Source of the DNA: Flavobacterium sp.
Lineage (GTDB): Bacteria > Bacteroidota > Bacteroidia > Flavobacteriales > Flavobacteriaceae
Assembly: GCA_016718345.1 (NCBI GenBank)
Contig: JADKDN010000005.1
Coordinates: forward strand, 124,001 to 188,000
Length of the DNA: 64,000 bases
Direction of reading: 5' to 3'
In this document: positions 1 through 10,168 of the stretch, piece after piece
How the letters are laid out: every line of letters begins with the position of its first letter
Position numbering within the stretch: position 1 is the stretch's first letter
Program-made: the position numbers and the translations under genes
The notes under the pieces: generated by a model
Told to the model about the DNA's origin: nothing
Databases searched by the model: none
The model's input: only the letters and a program-made list of their open reading frames with translations

Positions 1-615
1 TTCGGCATCCAAGTGGTTTGTTGGCTCATCTAAAAGCAATACATCGGGTTGTTGTAAGAGCAAACGACATAAAGCAACGCGTCGCTTTTCTCCACCTGAA
101 AATACACTAATTGGCATATCACCATCAGGGGTTCGAAGCGCATCCATAGCCACTTCTAGTTTATTGTCAATTTCCCAAGCACCAGCAGCATCAATTCGGT
201 CTTGCAACTCAGCTTGTCTGTCCATCAGTTTTTGCATCTTATCGGCATCTTCATAAACTTCTGGCAAACCAAACATATCGTTTATTTTATTGAATTCATC
301 CAAAATAGCCATAGTCTCGGCTACTCCTTCACGAACAATTTCAATAACAGTTTTACTTTCATCTAATTTTGGTTCTTGTTCTAAATAGCCAACTGTATAT
401 CCTTGCTGAAAAACGACATCACCTTGGTAATTTTTATCCACCCCGGCGATAATTTTCAATAGAGAGGATTTTCCTGAACCATTCAAACCTAGAATACCAA
501 TCTTGGCTCCATAAAAAAAGCTCAAATAGATATTTTTTAATACTTGTTTATCACTTCCTTGATATGATTTACTCACTTTTTGCATGGAGAAAATCACTTT
601 CTTATCGTCTGACAT
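1..615 (-). CDS. ettA: Energy-dependent translational throttle protein EttA (ABC-F ATPase), N-terminal part
   Basis: The gene starts at 615 and runs off the left edge, leaving about 205 N-terminal residues. The first ABC domain is visible in order: Walker A GLNGSGKSS near residue 42, a long insertion rich in Asp/Glu/Met, the signature SGGEK near residue 175, and Walker B LLLDEP followed by TNHLDAE. ABC-F proteins have two ABC domains and no membrane segment; EttA binds the ribosomal E site and gates the first elongation steps according to the ATP/ADP ratio. The insertion after Walker A and the start (M-S-D-D-K-K) fit EttA better than Uup or drug-resistance ABC-F proteins. The frame is intact as far as it is seen. 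The second ABC domain lies outside the window. Confidence 0.9.
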   Translation of the reverse strand, partial: MSDDKKVIFSMQKVSKSYQGSDKQVLKNIYLSFFYGAKIGILGLNGSGKSSLLKIIAGVDKNYQGDVVFQQGYTVGYLEQEPKLDESKTVIEIVREGVAETMAILDEFNKINDMFGLPEVYEDADKMQKLMDRQAELQDRIDAAGAWEIDNKLEVAMDALRTPDGDMPISVFSGGEKRRVALCRLLLQQPDVLLLDEPTNHLDAE

Positions 616-664
616 AATTACTTTATTATTGTTTTTTTATTATTTATATTTTTAGAATCATTAA

Positions 665-1731
665 TTAAAGTTTCACTTCCATCGCATTAATAATACCCTC
701 CAAAGGATCATTGGCTTTCATGAAATCAGTGATTAAGTAGCCTATTAGTTTTCCTATAAGGTTATTGTCTTTTTCGCTGCATAAATCCGGTGCACCCTCG
801 CAAATATGCAAATAGGCAGCATTTTGGTTTTTACCGAAAAAATGAATAAACTGTCTTAATTGTTCAACAGAAAAACCACTAATAGTCATCGCACTACTAG
901 CAATGTTAGGAATAGCATCTAAATCTATCTCAATACCATAAGGGTCTTTTTTATGAATTCGAAGGCTGTCGACAGTTCTTTGTCAAAGGTTTTGTGTTTT
1001 CGAATGGCAATTTCGTCATAGGTGTTGTAACGTACTCGACTATGAATCTTTTTAATATTACTCAACACTTTTTTAGAAGTATAGTTTTCGTGTAAACCAA
1101 AGATGAAATATTTATTCAGAAAGCCATCTTCATAAGCATATGAAAAACCATTACCGCTGTGTCTTCCTTCCAGAATTCTAAAATCGGAGTGTGCATCAAA
1201 ATTAATAGCATTTATAGGTTTGCCTTTTGCCAGTGCTGCTCCTTTTATATTGCCATAGGAATTGTTATGTCCGCCACCAACAACTATTGGAATTTTTCCT
1301 GATTTGACGATTATTGAAACAATATGAGCAACTTCTTTGTCAATGCTAACCACTAAATCGCTAAGTTTTTTTCTATCGGCTATATGATGAAAATTTAAAT
1401 TTTCTACAGCTTTCATTTCTTCCGAGACATCAAGTTGTCCTAGGATTAGCAATTCATTTCCTTTACAAAAAACGATTGTACTGAATATTAGCAATACTTT
1501 TAAGGGTACTTTCCCAAGCTGAAGCTGCACCTGGTCGACCAAAATTGGCACGAACACCAATGTCTTCTGGAATTCCTAATAAAACATATCGTGCAGGACA
1601 ACTTTTTATGAATGTAGTAATGTTAGCACCTTTGGCACAGTAATCATTTTTTCACCAAATTTTATTTCACCACTTCTATAGTGAGTAATCTTGGTTAAAT
1701 CACTTGCATGAAAAGGAATTAATTTCTCCAT
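665..1731 (-). CDS. hutG: Formimidoylglutamase (arginase/HutG family), interrupted by frameshifts
   Basis: This is an arginase-fold hydrolase, probably cleaving N-formimidoyl-L-glutamate to glutamate and formamide in histidine degradation. Metal-ligand motifs appear in family order: GGGHNN, DAHSD and DLDAIP. They fall in different frames: the start at 1731 (MEKLIPFHASDL), a break near 1640, another near 1475, and another near 935, after which the C-terminus continues to the stop at 665. Read through, the protein is about 350 residues, normal for the family. hutI lies about 1 kb away on the same strand, which supports HutG over arginase or agmatinase. A -7-like element sits upstream at 1769-1776. 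Either this is a pseudogene or, given the many similar breaks in this window, the sequence has indel errors. Confidence 0.8.
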
Positions 1732-1768
1732 GTATTTTTTTTTAACATTCAAAAATAATATATTAATA

Positions 1769-1776
1769 CAAACATA
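1769..1776 (-). promoter_or_regulatory. Putative -7 promoter element of hutG
   Basis: The minus strand reads TATGTTTG, matching the Bacteroidota -7 consensus TAnnTTTG, about 38 bases ahead of the hutG start codon. Confidence 0.45.
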
Positions 1777-1797
1777 CGTTATTACCTTAAATATTAT

Positions 1798-1805
1798 TAT
1801 TTTTG
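1798..1805 (+). promoter_or_regulatory. Putative -7 promoter element of the coiled-coil protein gene
   Basis: TATTTTTG matches TAnnTTTG and lies 22 bases before the ATG at 1828. No convincing -33 TTG was identified. Confidence 0.4.
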
Positions 1806-1827
1806 TTAAAACAATATAAACTTAACT

Positions 1828-2716
1828 ATGGAAAATCAAGAACAAAAAAACAATTCAAATTTAAAAGCTGTAATAGCAATACTGGCTGTACTTCTTATAG
1901 GAAGTTTGGTGTACATTTTTAAAATGACCTCTGATGCCAAAGCGCAACAAACAGAATTGACTAAGACCATCTCAGAAAAAGATGCTGTTATGAAAGATTT
2001 GGAAGAGCTAAAAGCTACTTATGATGCTGCAATAGCTGAAAATACTTCTATGTCTGATGAGTTAATTGCTGAAAGAGAAAAAGTAGTAAACTTGTTAGCT
2101 GATTTGAAAAAGTCAAAAGGTGATGCGGCTTCAATGGCTAAATATAAAAGCCAATATTTTGCATTAGAAACCAAAATGAAAGGTTTAATGCAAGAGAATG
2201 AAGCTTTAAAGAAAGCCAATGAGACACTTACCACACAAAGAGACAGTACTGTAATGGTATTGGGTGAAGCAAAAAAATACAATGAAGTTTTAGTAGGTCA
2301 AAATGAGGAATTAGCTAAGACTGTAGAGGTTGCTTCAAAATTAAGCGTTCTGAATTTGAAAACTGCAGCCTACAAATTGAGAAGCTCAGGGAAACAAATT
2401 GAAACAGACAAAGCAAGTAGAGCTGATATTTTAAAAATTAGTTTCACTATTGCTGAAAATAAAGTGGCAAAATCTGGGGATAAAACCTACTATGTTCAGG
2501 TTATTGACAGTAAAAACAATGTTTTAGGTGAAAAGAAAACAGAGTCATTTGGAAGCAATTCATTGACTTATAGTTTTGTCACTACTGTGAAATTCCAAAA
2601 TAAAACAGTTGATGTTTCTTAGAGGAACAGGAAAAGATTTTGAAAAAGGGTCTTATTTCGTCAACGTTTTTGATAACGGTGAATTGGTTTCTAAATCAAG
2701 CTTTAGTTTGAGATAA
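1828..2716 (+). CDS. Membrane-anchored coiled-coil protein of unknown function, one frameshift near the 3' end
   Basis: A short polar N-terminus is followed by one hydrophobic segment (about residues 12-30) and then a long Lys/Glu/Ala-rich heptad region to about residue 165, so the protein is probably an inner-membrane-anchored coiled coil facing the periplasm. The C-terminal ~100 residues look like a small beta domain. The frame stops at 2622, but the next frame continues the same domain (from about R-G-T-G-K-D-F) to a stop at 2714-2716, so one base was probably lost near 2620. It is transcribed alone and ends just before a hairpin terminator. Proteins of this shape are common in Flavobacterium and have no assigned role that I know of. 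Confidence 0.7.
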
Positions 2717-2742
2717 GATATAGAGAATTAATAATTAGAAAG

Positions 2743-2769
2743 AGGAATCCTTGTTGGATTCCTTTTTTT
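2743..2769. terminator. Rho-independent terminator
   Basis: A perfect 8-bp stem AGGAATCC/GGATTCCT with a 5-base loop (TTGTT) is followed by seven T on the plus strand. It sits between the convergent coiled-coil gene and hutI, and overlaps the hutI stop codon. Confidence 0.75.
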
Positions 2770-4006
2770 ATGAAATACTTTTTCCCTCAATTATAACTTG
2801 ATCAATCAAGTTACTACCAAATGCATAAGGTAATTGATAAAAGGAAGAAATAGGTTTAGTGATAATGAGATTTGCTTTTTTTCCTTTGGTTATACTTCCA
2901 TGTGTGTTTGAAATTCCCATGGCATAAGCCCCATTTATAGTTGCAGCATTGATGGCTTCTTCGGGTGTCATTTTCATTTTGATACAAGCTGTAGCAACAA
3001 CAAAATTCATATTCCCAGATGGAGAAGAGCCTGGATTGAAATCGGTTGCTAACGCTATTGGCAGTCCTGTGTCAATCATTTTTCTAGCGGGAGTGTAAGG
3101 AATTCCAAGAAAATAAGAACATGAGGGTAGGGCTACAGGCATGGTTACTGAGTTTTTTAAAACTTCAATATCCTCAAGAGTTATTATTTCTAAATGATCT
3201 ACAGAAAGTGCATCATTTTCAACTCCAATTTTTACACCGCCAATCGAATGAAACTGATTGACATGGATTTTTGGAAGTAAACCATATTTCAAACCACATT
3301 TCAGAATTGCCTCAGTTTCTTCAATTGAAAAATATCCTTTTTCACAAAAAACATCAATATAGTCTGCCAATTTTTCATGAGTGATTTTTGGAATCATCTC
3401 ATTTGTAATTAGATCAATATACCCTTTGTGATTTTCTATGTATTCTGAAGGAAAAGCATGAGCACCTAGAAATGTAGCTTTTATAGTAATAGAATAATTT
3501 TGTTTCAATCGCTTGATAACTCTAAGCATTTTTAATTCACCTTCTACAGTTAACCCATATCCTGATTTAATTTCGATAGCACCAGTTCCCAAACGCATTA
3601 TTTCTTCCAGACGAAGCCGAGATTGATTATAAAGTTCTTCTTCCGAAGATTGATTTAGTTTTTTTGCCGACTCGAGAATACCTCCACCACGATTGGCAAT
3701 TTCTTCATAGGACAATCCATTAATTCTATCCACAAATTCTTGTTCCCGATTGCCAGCATAGACAATATGCGTATGGCTGTCACACCATGTTGGAAGTATC
3801 ATTTTACCATTTGCATCAATGATAGTGTTTGGATTGATTTTTGGACAATTTTCCATTGAACCGAAATCTACAATCAAATCATTTTCTATTAATAAAAAAG
3901 CGTTTTTTAGACTCGGAAGAAACCCCATTTCTTTTCCTGAAACTTTTTTAATTGGGCTTTCTCTTACTTGCAGCAATTCTTTTATATTGATAATGAGTGT
4001 TTGCAT
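2768..4006 (-). CDS. hutI: Imidazolonepropionase
   Basis: An intact 412-residue amidohydrolase. HutI hydrolyses 4-imidazolone-5-propanoate to N-formimidoyl-L-glutamate, the third step of histidine degradation. The metal site HTH lies near residue 79 in the context SHTHIVYAGNR. Later markers are EIKSGYGL, the His-bearing GAHAFP, and the terminal ATDFNPGSSPSGNM that is characteristic of HutI. Length matches the family. With hutG nearby it forms part of a hut locus; hutH and hutU are not in the window. The upstream gene corA is divergent, about 50 bases away. Confidence 0.95.
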   Translation of the reverse strand: MQTLIINIKELLQVRESPIKKVSGKEMGFLPSLKNAFLLIENDLIVDFGSMENCPKINPNTIIDANGKMILPTWCDSHTHIVYAGNREQEFVDRINGLSYEEIANRGGGILESAKKLNQSSEEELYNQSRLRLEEIMRLGTGAIEIKSGYGLTVEGELKMLRVIKRLKQNYSITIKATFLGAHAFPSEYIENHKGYIDLITNEMIPKITHEKLADYIDVFCEKGYFSIEETEAILKCGLKYGLLPKIHVNQFHSIGGVKIGVENDALSVDHLEIITLEDIEVLKNSVTMPVALPSCSYFLGIPYTPARKMIDTGLPIALATDFNPGSSPSGNMNFVVATACIKMKMTPEEAINAATINGAYAMGISNTHGSITKGKKANLIITKPISSFYQLPYAFGSNLIDQVIIEGKSIS

Positions 4007-4056
4007 AAGAGATTTTTTTGTAAATGTAAATTGGAAATTTAAAAACTCCTATCTTT

Positions 4057-5156
4057 ATGACAAATTATTATGTTTTGAAAAGAATAAAATACAAGAAAGT
4101 AAGAAAGATTCAGCCAAACTATTATGAATATACAGGTGTTCACAAAACGGACCCAGTTGAGATGCAATTGTTTGTTTATGACGATGCTGGTTATGAGGAA
4201 TATAAAAAAGTTTCATTAGATCGAATTCAAAAAGAAATTCATGATGAACTTCAAGCTGAAGATGTAAAGTGGTTGAATATTCACGGTTTGCATGATGTAG
4301 AGTTGATCAAAAAATGGAGAAATGCTCGTCATAGAACCATTTATTGTGAGCGATATCTTAAATGTTTCCAGAAGAAGTAAAATGGAGGAATTGGATCAAG
4401 TTCTTTTTTTTAGCATTAAATCCATTTTGCCAGGTGAAGACGGTGATCATGTTCATGTTGAACAAATTAGTTTTTTATTAAAAGAGAATTTATTGGTTTC
4501 TTTTCAAGAGAAAAAGAGTGACTTTTTTACTCATATTAGAGAAAGAATCAAAACTCATAGCGGAATCGTTCGTAAGAAAAGAAACGATTATTTGTTGTAT
4601 TTGCTTCTTGATGCGGTAATGGAAAATTTTTATATTACTATTGAGTATTATGAAGATTGTATAGAGGCCATATTGATTGAAGCGAAAACAAGCGATAAAC
4701 CTGATGTTTTGGTACGAATTGAGAAAAATAGAGAAGATTTGAATTTTTTAAAACGCTCCATTTTGCCCTTACGAGATGCGTTATTTAATTTAAAAAGTGA
4801 GCACGACGAGGATGATTATGATGGAATTGATAAAGCAAATTACAGTTTCTTCGCTCGATTGCACCAAAAATCATTGGAAATATTGGAACAAATAGAATAT
4901 GACATGAACACTTTAGACAGTGCGTCTAGTTTTTATTTTTCTTCACAAAGTCATAGAATGAATGAAATCATGAAAAATTTTAACCGTAGTTTCAGTTATT
5001 TTCATGCCATTGACCTTTTTGGTAGGAGTTTACGGAATGAATTTTAAACACATGCCCGAATTGGAATACGCCTATGGATACTATATTGTAATTTTTGTTA
5101 TGATTGCTATTGCTCTTGCAATGGTGTATTATTTTAAAAAGAAAAAATGGTTTTAA
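4057..5156 (+). CDS. corA: Magnesium/cobalt transporter CorA, two frameshifts
   Basis: This is a CorA-type pentameric divalent cation channel. Read across two frame breaks it gives about 365 residues: a cytoplasmic N-terminal domain (QPNYYEYTG, KWLNIHGLHD), a long acidic/basic helical region, and two C-terminal membrane helices. The diagnostic pore motif GMNF is at about 5036, in YGMNFKHMPEL, and the basic tail ends YYFKKKKWF. Breaks lie near 4315 and near 4980; after the second, the true frame reads LTVVSVIFMPLTFLVGV into the GMNF motif. A TTG at 4075 is an alternative start. The gene is transcribed alone, divergent from hutI. Confidence 0.88.
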
Positions 5157-5236
5157 TTTTATAACTTTATTTTACAATTCATCCCAATAAATCAACAGTT
5201 CGGTCTCTAAATATTTTATTGTTTTGAAGTCTAGCA

Positions 5237-5244
5237 TACTTTTG
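5237..5244 (+). promoter_or_regulatory. Putative promoter of the TonB-dependent receptor operon (-7 element)
   Basis: TACTTTTG matches TAnnTTTG and lies 20 bases before the ATG at 5265. A TTG at 5218-5220 is at a plausible -33 distance. Confidence 0.55.
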
Positions 5245-5264
5245 ACCTATCAAAACATGAAATA

Positions 5265-7422
5265 ATGAAAACCATTTTTACATTTATTGTATTCTTTTTT
5301 ACAATCATCACTTATTCGCAAACAACACTTTCTGGCAGGGTGGTTGATGAAAAAGGGAATCCTATATCAGGGGCAAATATTTTTATAGAAGGCAGTTACG
5401 ATGGGACTTCGAGTAATGATAAGGGTGAATTTACTTTTGTAACGAACTTAAAAGGTAATCACACTTTAGTAATTAGTTCTTTGATTTATGAAATTTCAAA
5501 AACATTAATTGATGTTTCAGATTTTAAGAATAAAATTATCAAATTGAGAGAAAGCGTTACTTCACTTGATGCTGTTATAATTACCGCGGGAAATTTAGAA
5601 GCTGGAGATAAAGCAAGAGTTTCAGTTTTAAAACCTTTAGATATTGTTACTACTGCTGGTTCAGTTGGAGATATTGTAGCTGCATTGCAAACCTTACCAG
5701 GAACACAAAATGTAAGTGAGAATGGACGTTTGTTTGTTCGTGGCGGTGAAGCTAATGAAACACAAACATTTATTAGACGGTCTCAGAGTAGCTCAGCCCT
5801 ATGGTGCTAGTACCGAAAACTTGCCTACTAGAGGTCGATTTTCTCCTTTTCTCTTTAGTGGTATTTCGTTTTCAACGGGTGGATATTCAGCGGAATATGG
5901 CGAAGCACTTTCGAGTGTTTTACTTTTAAATACGCAGGATGAACCCGATCAAAATAAAACAGATATTGGTTTAATGACAGTTGGACTTGGAGTAGGAAAT
6001 ACTCAAAAATGGAATAAGAGCTCTTTAAGTATGAATGCAAATTATATCAATCTCGCTCCATATCAATCTGTGATTCCTCAAAATGTGAGTTGGAATACTT
6101 CTTTTCAATCACTTTCTGGTGAGTCGGTCTATCGGTATAATTTTAACAATGGTATTTTAAAAGTCTATGCTGCTTTTGATGCATCTCAATTTGATGTTAA
6201 TCAAACGAATATAAATTCCCACAAACAACTAGAGTAGATTTAAACAATACTAATTTTTATTCAAATGCTTATTATAAAGGAAATTTTTGGGAATTGGCAA
6301 ATTACTTCTGGTTTAAGTTATGGTTATAGTAAAAACAATATAAATATTGATTTAGATAAAGTTACAAATTCAGAAAATGCAGCTCATTTGAAACTAAAAC
6401 TCAAAAAAAGCATTTCTGATCGTTTTAAAATAGCGTTTGGTTCGGACTATTTTATAACCAAATTTGATGAGGATTTTAAACAGCGTTATGGCACAATTAA
6501 CAGTAGCGGTTATGATTCTTCTATTGCGGCTATTTATACTGAAGCTGATGTTTTTTTCTCTAAAGAAATGGCTGCAAAAGTCGGGCTAAGAGCTTCAAAT
6601 AATCAATTGTTCAATGAAACCACTTTTTCTTCAAGAGTTTCATTGGCCTACAAAATAGCTAAAAATAGTCAATTGTCTTTCGCATATGGTGATTTTAATC
6701 AAACTCCTAGTGTTGACTATATCAAGTATTCTAAATTTCACCAATTTGAAAGTGAAAAGGCACAGCATTATATTTTTAATTATCAATACAACCGAGATAG
6801 TAGAACTTTAAGAGCCGAAGTGTATTACAAAAACTATGATAATTTGGTGAAATATGAAGGGGATGTGCCACAATTCAATTCGGTTTATTCTAATAAGGGT
6901 TATGGATTTGCAAAAGGGTTGGATTTGTTTTGGAGAGACGGAAAAACGATTCAAAATTTAGAATATTGGGTTTCCTATTCTTTTATTGATACCGAAAGGG
7001 ATTATAAAAATTTTCCAATACAAGCGACACCTAATTTTGTTGCCAATCACAGTTTGTCCATTGTTACAAAATATTGGATTACAGATTGGAAATCACAAAT
7101 TGGCTTTACCAATACTTTTAGTTCAGGACGACCGTATAATGACCCAAACGAATTAAAATTTATGGATGGAATCACGAAAACCTATAACAGCTTGAGCTTT
7201 AATTGGGCTTATTTATTGACTTCTCAAAAGATTTTGTACTTGTCAATTACTAATGTTTTAGGGACGAAGAATGTTTTAGGATATAAGTATTTCAAAAGCC
7301 CTGATTCAAATGGGTTTTTCGATAGAACTGAGATACAGCCAACAGCGGATCAATTTTTCTTTATCGGATATTTTTGGACAATTAGTAAAAATAAGAAAGA
7401 CAATCAGTTGAAAAATTTATAG
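5265..7422 (+). CDS. TonB-dependent outer-membrane receptor with CarboxypepD_reg-like domain, frameshifted
   Basis: An outer-membrane beta-barrel for TonB-driven uptake of an unknown ligand. A signal peptide (residues 1-18, ending TYSQ) is followed by a carboxypeptidase-regulatory-like domain (about 20-105, GRVVDEKGNPISGANIFIEG), a plug (LQTLPGTQNVSENGRLFVRGG, then DGLRVAQPYGAS in another frame), and a barrel running to ISKNKKDNQLKNL. Total length is about 719 residues. Frame breaks lie near 5775, 6237 and 6285; the continuing frames join well. The first gene of an apparent operon with a TPR protein and the LytS/2TM/LytTR genes. The downstream 117 bases hold no clear gene. Confidence 0.85.
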
Positions 7423-7539
7423 GAATATACGGTTCATCCTATAAAAACAACAGTTCAGTAGGTTTAAATTTCAGGGGAATAATTTTCAATATAGATTTGT
7501 TCAGTAATCAATAAGTAATAACACTTAAAAAATAAAATC

Positions 7540-8160
7540 ATGACTAAAATTAGTATTGTAATCGCATTATGCATCAGTAGTTTATTGTCTGCTCAAGGCC
7601 AATTTGAGCAAGGTATGGGAAAAGCTTTTCAACTTTGGGGAGAAGGTAAAAATTCAGAAGCATCAGATTTATTTGAACGAATTGCATCGGCTGAAAAATC
7701 AAGTTGGTTGCCTAATTATTATGTAGCACTTGTTAATACGACGGCCTCTTTTGGTACTCAAGATAAAGAGAAAATAAACGGAATGCTTACAAAAGCACAA
7801 GATGCTCTGGATGTTGAAATGGTAAAGAATCAAAATAACGCGGAATTATATGTTTTGCAAGCGCTAATTTATACAGCTTGGATTGTGTATGACCCAATGA
7901 CGAATGGAATGAAATTGTCAGCCAAAACAATGGAAATGTATGAAAAGGCGGAGTCGCTAGAGCCCAATAATCCTCGAGTGGTTTTTAGTAAAGCTGATTT
8001 TCAAATAGGAGGAGCCAAATGGACAGGTGTTGATACCAAACCTTTGTGTGCTCAAATTGAAAAAGCTATTGGACTTTTTGCTACTTTTAAACCTGAAACA
8101 CCATTTTCTCCAACATGGGGATTAGAAAGAGCTCAAGAAACATTAAAAAATTGTAAATAA
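7540..8160 (+). CDS. Secreted TPR-like protein of unknown function
   Basis: An intact 206-residue protein with a signal peptide (about 1-19, ISSLLSAQG) followed by helices resembling degenerate tetratricopeptide repeats (SEASDLFERIASAEKSSW; EMYEKAESLEPNNPRVVF). It probably acts in the periplasm as a binding or scaffold protein. It sits between the TonB receptor and the LytS-type kinase on the same strand, an arrangement I recall from other flavobacteria. No catalytic motif is visible, so the function is unassigned. Confidence 0.75.
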   Translation: MTKISIVIALCISSLLSAQGQFEQGMGKAFQLWGEGKNSEASDLFERIASAEKSSWLPNYYVALVNTTASFGTQDKEKINGMLTKAQDALDVEMVKNQNNAELYVLQALIYTAWIVYDPMTNGMKLSAKTMEMYEKAESLEPNNPRVVFSKADFQIGGAKWTGVDTKPLCAQIEKAIGLFATFKPETPFSPTWGLERAQETLKNCK

Positions 8161-8193
8161 GGTTGAGTCAATTAGTACAGAAGTTAAAAAGAG

Positions 8194-9528
8194 ATGAAAA
8201 ATAGTTACATAAAAGAATTTCCAAGAGCCCTTTTTATAGGATTAACTATTTTTGGAATAATTAATCTTATCCGGTTTCTGAACGGTGAAACTGTCCAATT
8301 TGACGAGCAGTTGAAATTGACTTTTTTTTTACACACTTCTATACAGTTTCATTTTACATCTTGCCAATACGTATTTGTTCTTATTATTGGATAAAATTTT
8401 TGTCAACGGAAGATTTTCTAGAAGAAGAATTGCCATTGGTTTTGTAGCCTCTTTTGTACTTTCATTAGTTGTCATTTTTCTTTTAAGACTTTTTATTAGT
8501 GTTGGTATAGAAAATCAATCGCTAAGTATATTTTTTAATGAGGAAAGAGCTTCAAATTACATAGTTGCCTCGGTTTTTACATTTGTAGTTTTATTGATAG
8601 TCCATTTTATTTATCTCTACAAATGGTATCAAGAAAACAAACTCAAAGAACAGAAAGTTATCGCTGGAAATGCATCAGCAAAATTTGAAAGTCTTAAAAA
8701 TCAAATTGATCCACATTTTCTTTTTAATAGCTTAAATGTACTGAGTTCTTTGATAGAGGAAAATCCCGATAATGCTCAAAGATTCACTACTTCGTTATCT
8801 AAAATTTACAGATATGTTTTAGAACAAAAGGATAAAGAATTGGTTTCGTTGAAGAAGAATTAGCTTTTGCAAAAACGTATATGAACTTATTAAAAATGCG
8901 GTTTGAGAATAGCATTAGCTATGAATTGCCGTCAGAATATGATAATTCAGAAGCAAGAGTAGTCCCGCTATCCTTACAACTTCTTTTAGAAAACACGATT
9001 AAGCATAATAGTGCTAGCGAACAAAAACCGTTGCATATTAAAATTTATGTTGAAAATAATTATTTGGTTATTCAAAATAATTTACAAAAGAAAGAAGTTT
9101 TGCAAGAAAGAAAAGGAGTAGGCTGCAAAAACATTGTTGCGCGTTATGCTTTAATATCAGAGCGGAAGGTGCTTATTGATGAAAACGAATCTGATTTTAA
9201 AGTATTTATTCCAATTTTGACCAAACAAATTTCATTTATGGAGACTAAAAATGAATTAACAGAAAACATGTCCTATATCAAGGCTAAAGAACGAGTAGAA
9301 AAGCTCAAAGGATTCTACGGTAATCTAATTTCGTATTGCTGTGTGATTCCCATATTGATTTTGATTAATCTTAACACATCAAGATTTCAATGGTTTTGGT
9401 TTCCAATGCTTGGTTGGGGATTAGGGCTAAGTTTTCATGCTTTTGAAACCTTTGGATACGGAAAATCGTGGGAAGAAAAGAAAATTCAAGAGATTTTAAA
9501 TAAAGATAACAATAGTAAATGGGATTAA
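8194..9528 (+). CDS. LytS-type sensor histidine kinase with C-terminal 2TM domain, frameshifted
   Basis: The N-terminal region has several membrane helices. The His_kinase domain follows: the phospho-acceptor region LKNQIDPHFLFNSLNVL (His in DPHFLFN), the N-box LLLENTIKHN, and GVGCKNI in place of the usual G-x-G-L-K-N. The frame then continues without a stop into a second module (KAKERVEKLKGFYGN ... WFPMLGWGLG ... WEEKKIQEIL), a 2TM domain like those of the next two genes. Breaks lie at a nine-T run near 8326-8334 and near 8850, where KEELAFAKTYMNLL continues in another frame. Its partner is the LytTR regulator downstream. The fusion could reflect a lost stop codon near 9237, where an ATG also lies. 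Confidence 0.82.
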
Positions 9529-9530
9529 TT

Positions 9531-9815
9531 ATGGAAATTAATAACGAATACCAAAGATATCAACGAGCCAAAAAACAAGTTGAGAAGATAAAAGGGTTTT
9601 ATGTACATTTTGCTACTTTCATTATAATCATGGCGCTGTTAGTGTATGTTAATTTGAAGTATACTCCAGAGTATTTATGGTTTTTTTGGTCTATGTTTGG
9701 TTGGGGTATAGGTGTTTTTTTTCATGCATTGAACACATTTCGTTGGTTCTCAGTACAAGAATGGGAGAAAAGAAAAATTAATGAGTTTATGGAGCAAGAA
9801 AAAACTAAAAAATAA
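9531..9815 (+). CDS. 2TM domain-containing small membrane protein
   Basis: A small protein of about 94 residues. A charged amphipathic start (YQRAKKQVEKIKGFYVHF) is followed by two membrane helices separated by a short loop, then a charged end containing WEKRKINEFM. I take the ATG at 9531, directly after the kinase stop, rather than the in-frame ATG at 9519 that would overlap the kinase. It is paralogous to the kinase's C-terminal module and to the next gene (shared features: KGFY, WG-G-HA, WE-KI). The 2TM family has no defined biochemical function, but such genes often accompany LytS/LytTR pairs in flavobacteria. Confidence 0.8.
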   Translation: MEINNEYQRYQRAKKQVEKIKGFYVHFATFIIIMALLVYVNLKYTPEYLWFFWSMFGWGIGVFFHALNTFRWFSVQEWEKRKINEFMEQEKTKK

Positions 9816-9827
9816 ATAATAATTGTC

Positions 9828-10136
9828 ATGGAAAATTTAGATGAAATTAAATACCAAGAAGCTTTAAAAAAAGTAAAAAGAATAAAAGGATTTTACACGC
9901 ATGCTATTGTTTATGTGGTAATAAACGTAATGATTGTAATTGTAAATATTCAACATTTAGATAAAGGAGAAAGTTATGTTAAATTAGAAAATTTTTTCAC
10001 AGCATTCTTTTGGGGAATTGGCTTAGTCACTCATGGATTATCTGTTTTTTTACCAGGAATGGTGATGGGTAAAAATTGGGAGGAAAGGAAGATTAAGGAA
10101 TTGATGGACAAGGAAAAGAATAACAAATGGGAATGA
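9828..10136 (+). CDS. 2TM domain-containing small membrane protein
   Basis: An intact 102-residue protein with the 2TM layout: KVKRIKGFYTHA, a first helix rich in Val/Ile, a polar loop (HLDKGESYVKLEN), a second helix with FFWGIGLVTHG, and a charged end NWEERKIKELM. Its last residues (NNKWE) resemble the end of the fused kinase (NSKWD), suggesting tandem duplication. It lies 12 bases after the previous 2TM gene and 32 before the LytTR regulator, in the same operon. Confidence 0.8.
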   Translation: MENLDEIKYQEALKKVKRIKGFYTHAIVYVVINVMIVIVNIQHLDKGESYVKLENFFTAFFWGIGLVTHGLSVFLPGMVMGKNWEERKIKELMDKEKNNKWE

Positions 10137-10168
10137 TTTTATTCAATACAACTAATTAGACAACAACT

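Noticed and set aside
665..1731. Agmatinase or arginase
   Set aside because: The motifs GGGHNN and DLDAIP and the neighbouring hutI point to formimidoylglutamase.
8194..9528. Programmed frameshifting in the histidine kinase gene
   Set aside because: A T-run is present at one break, but similar breaks occur in about thirty genes with no common slippery site, so sequence error is simpler.
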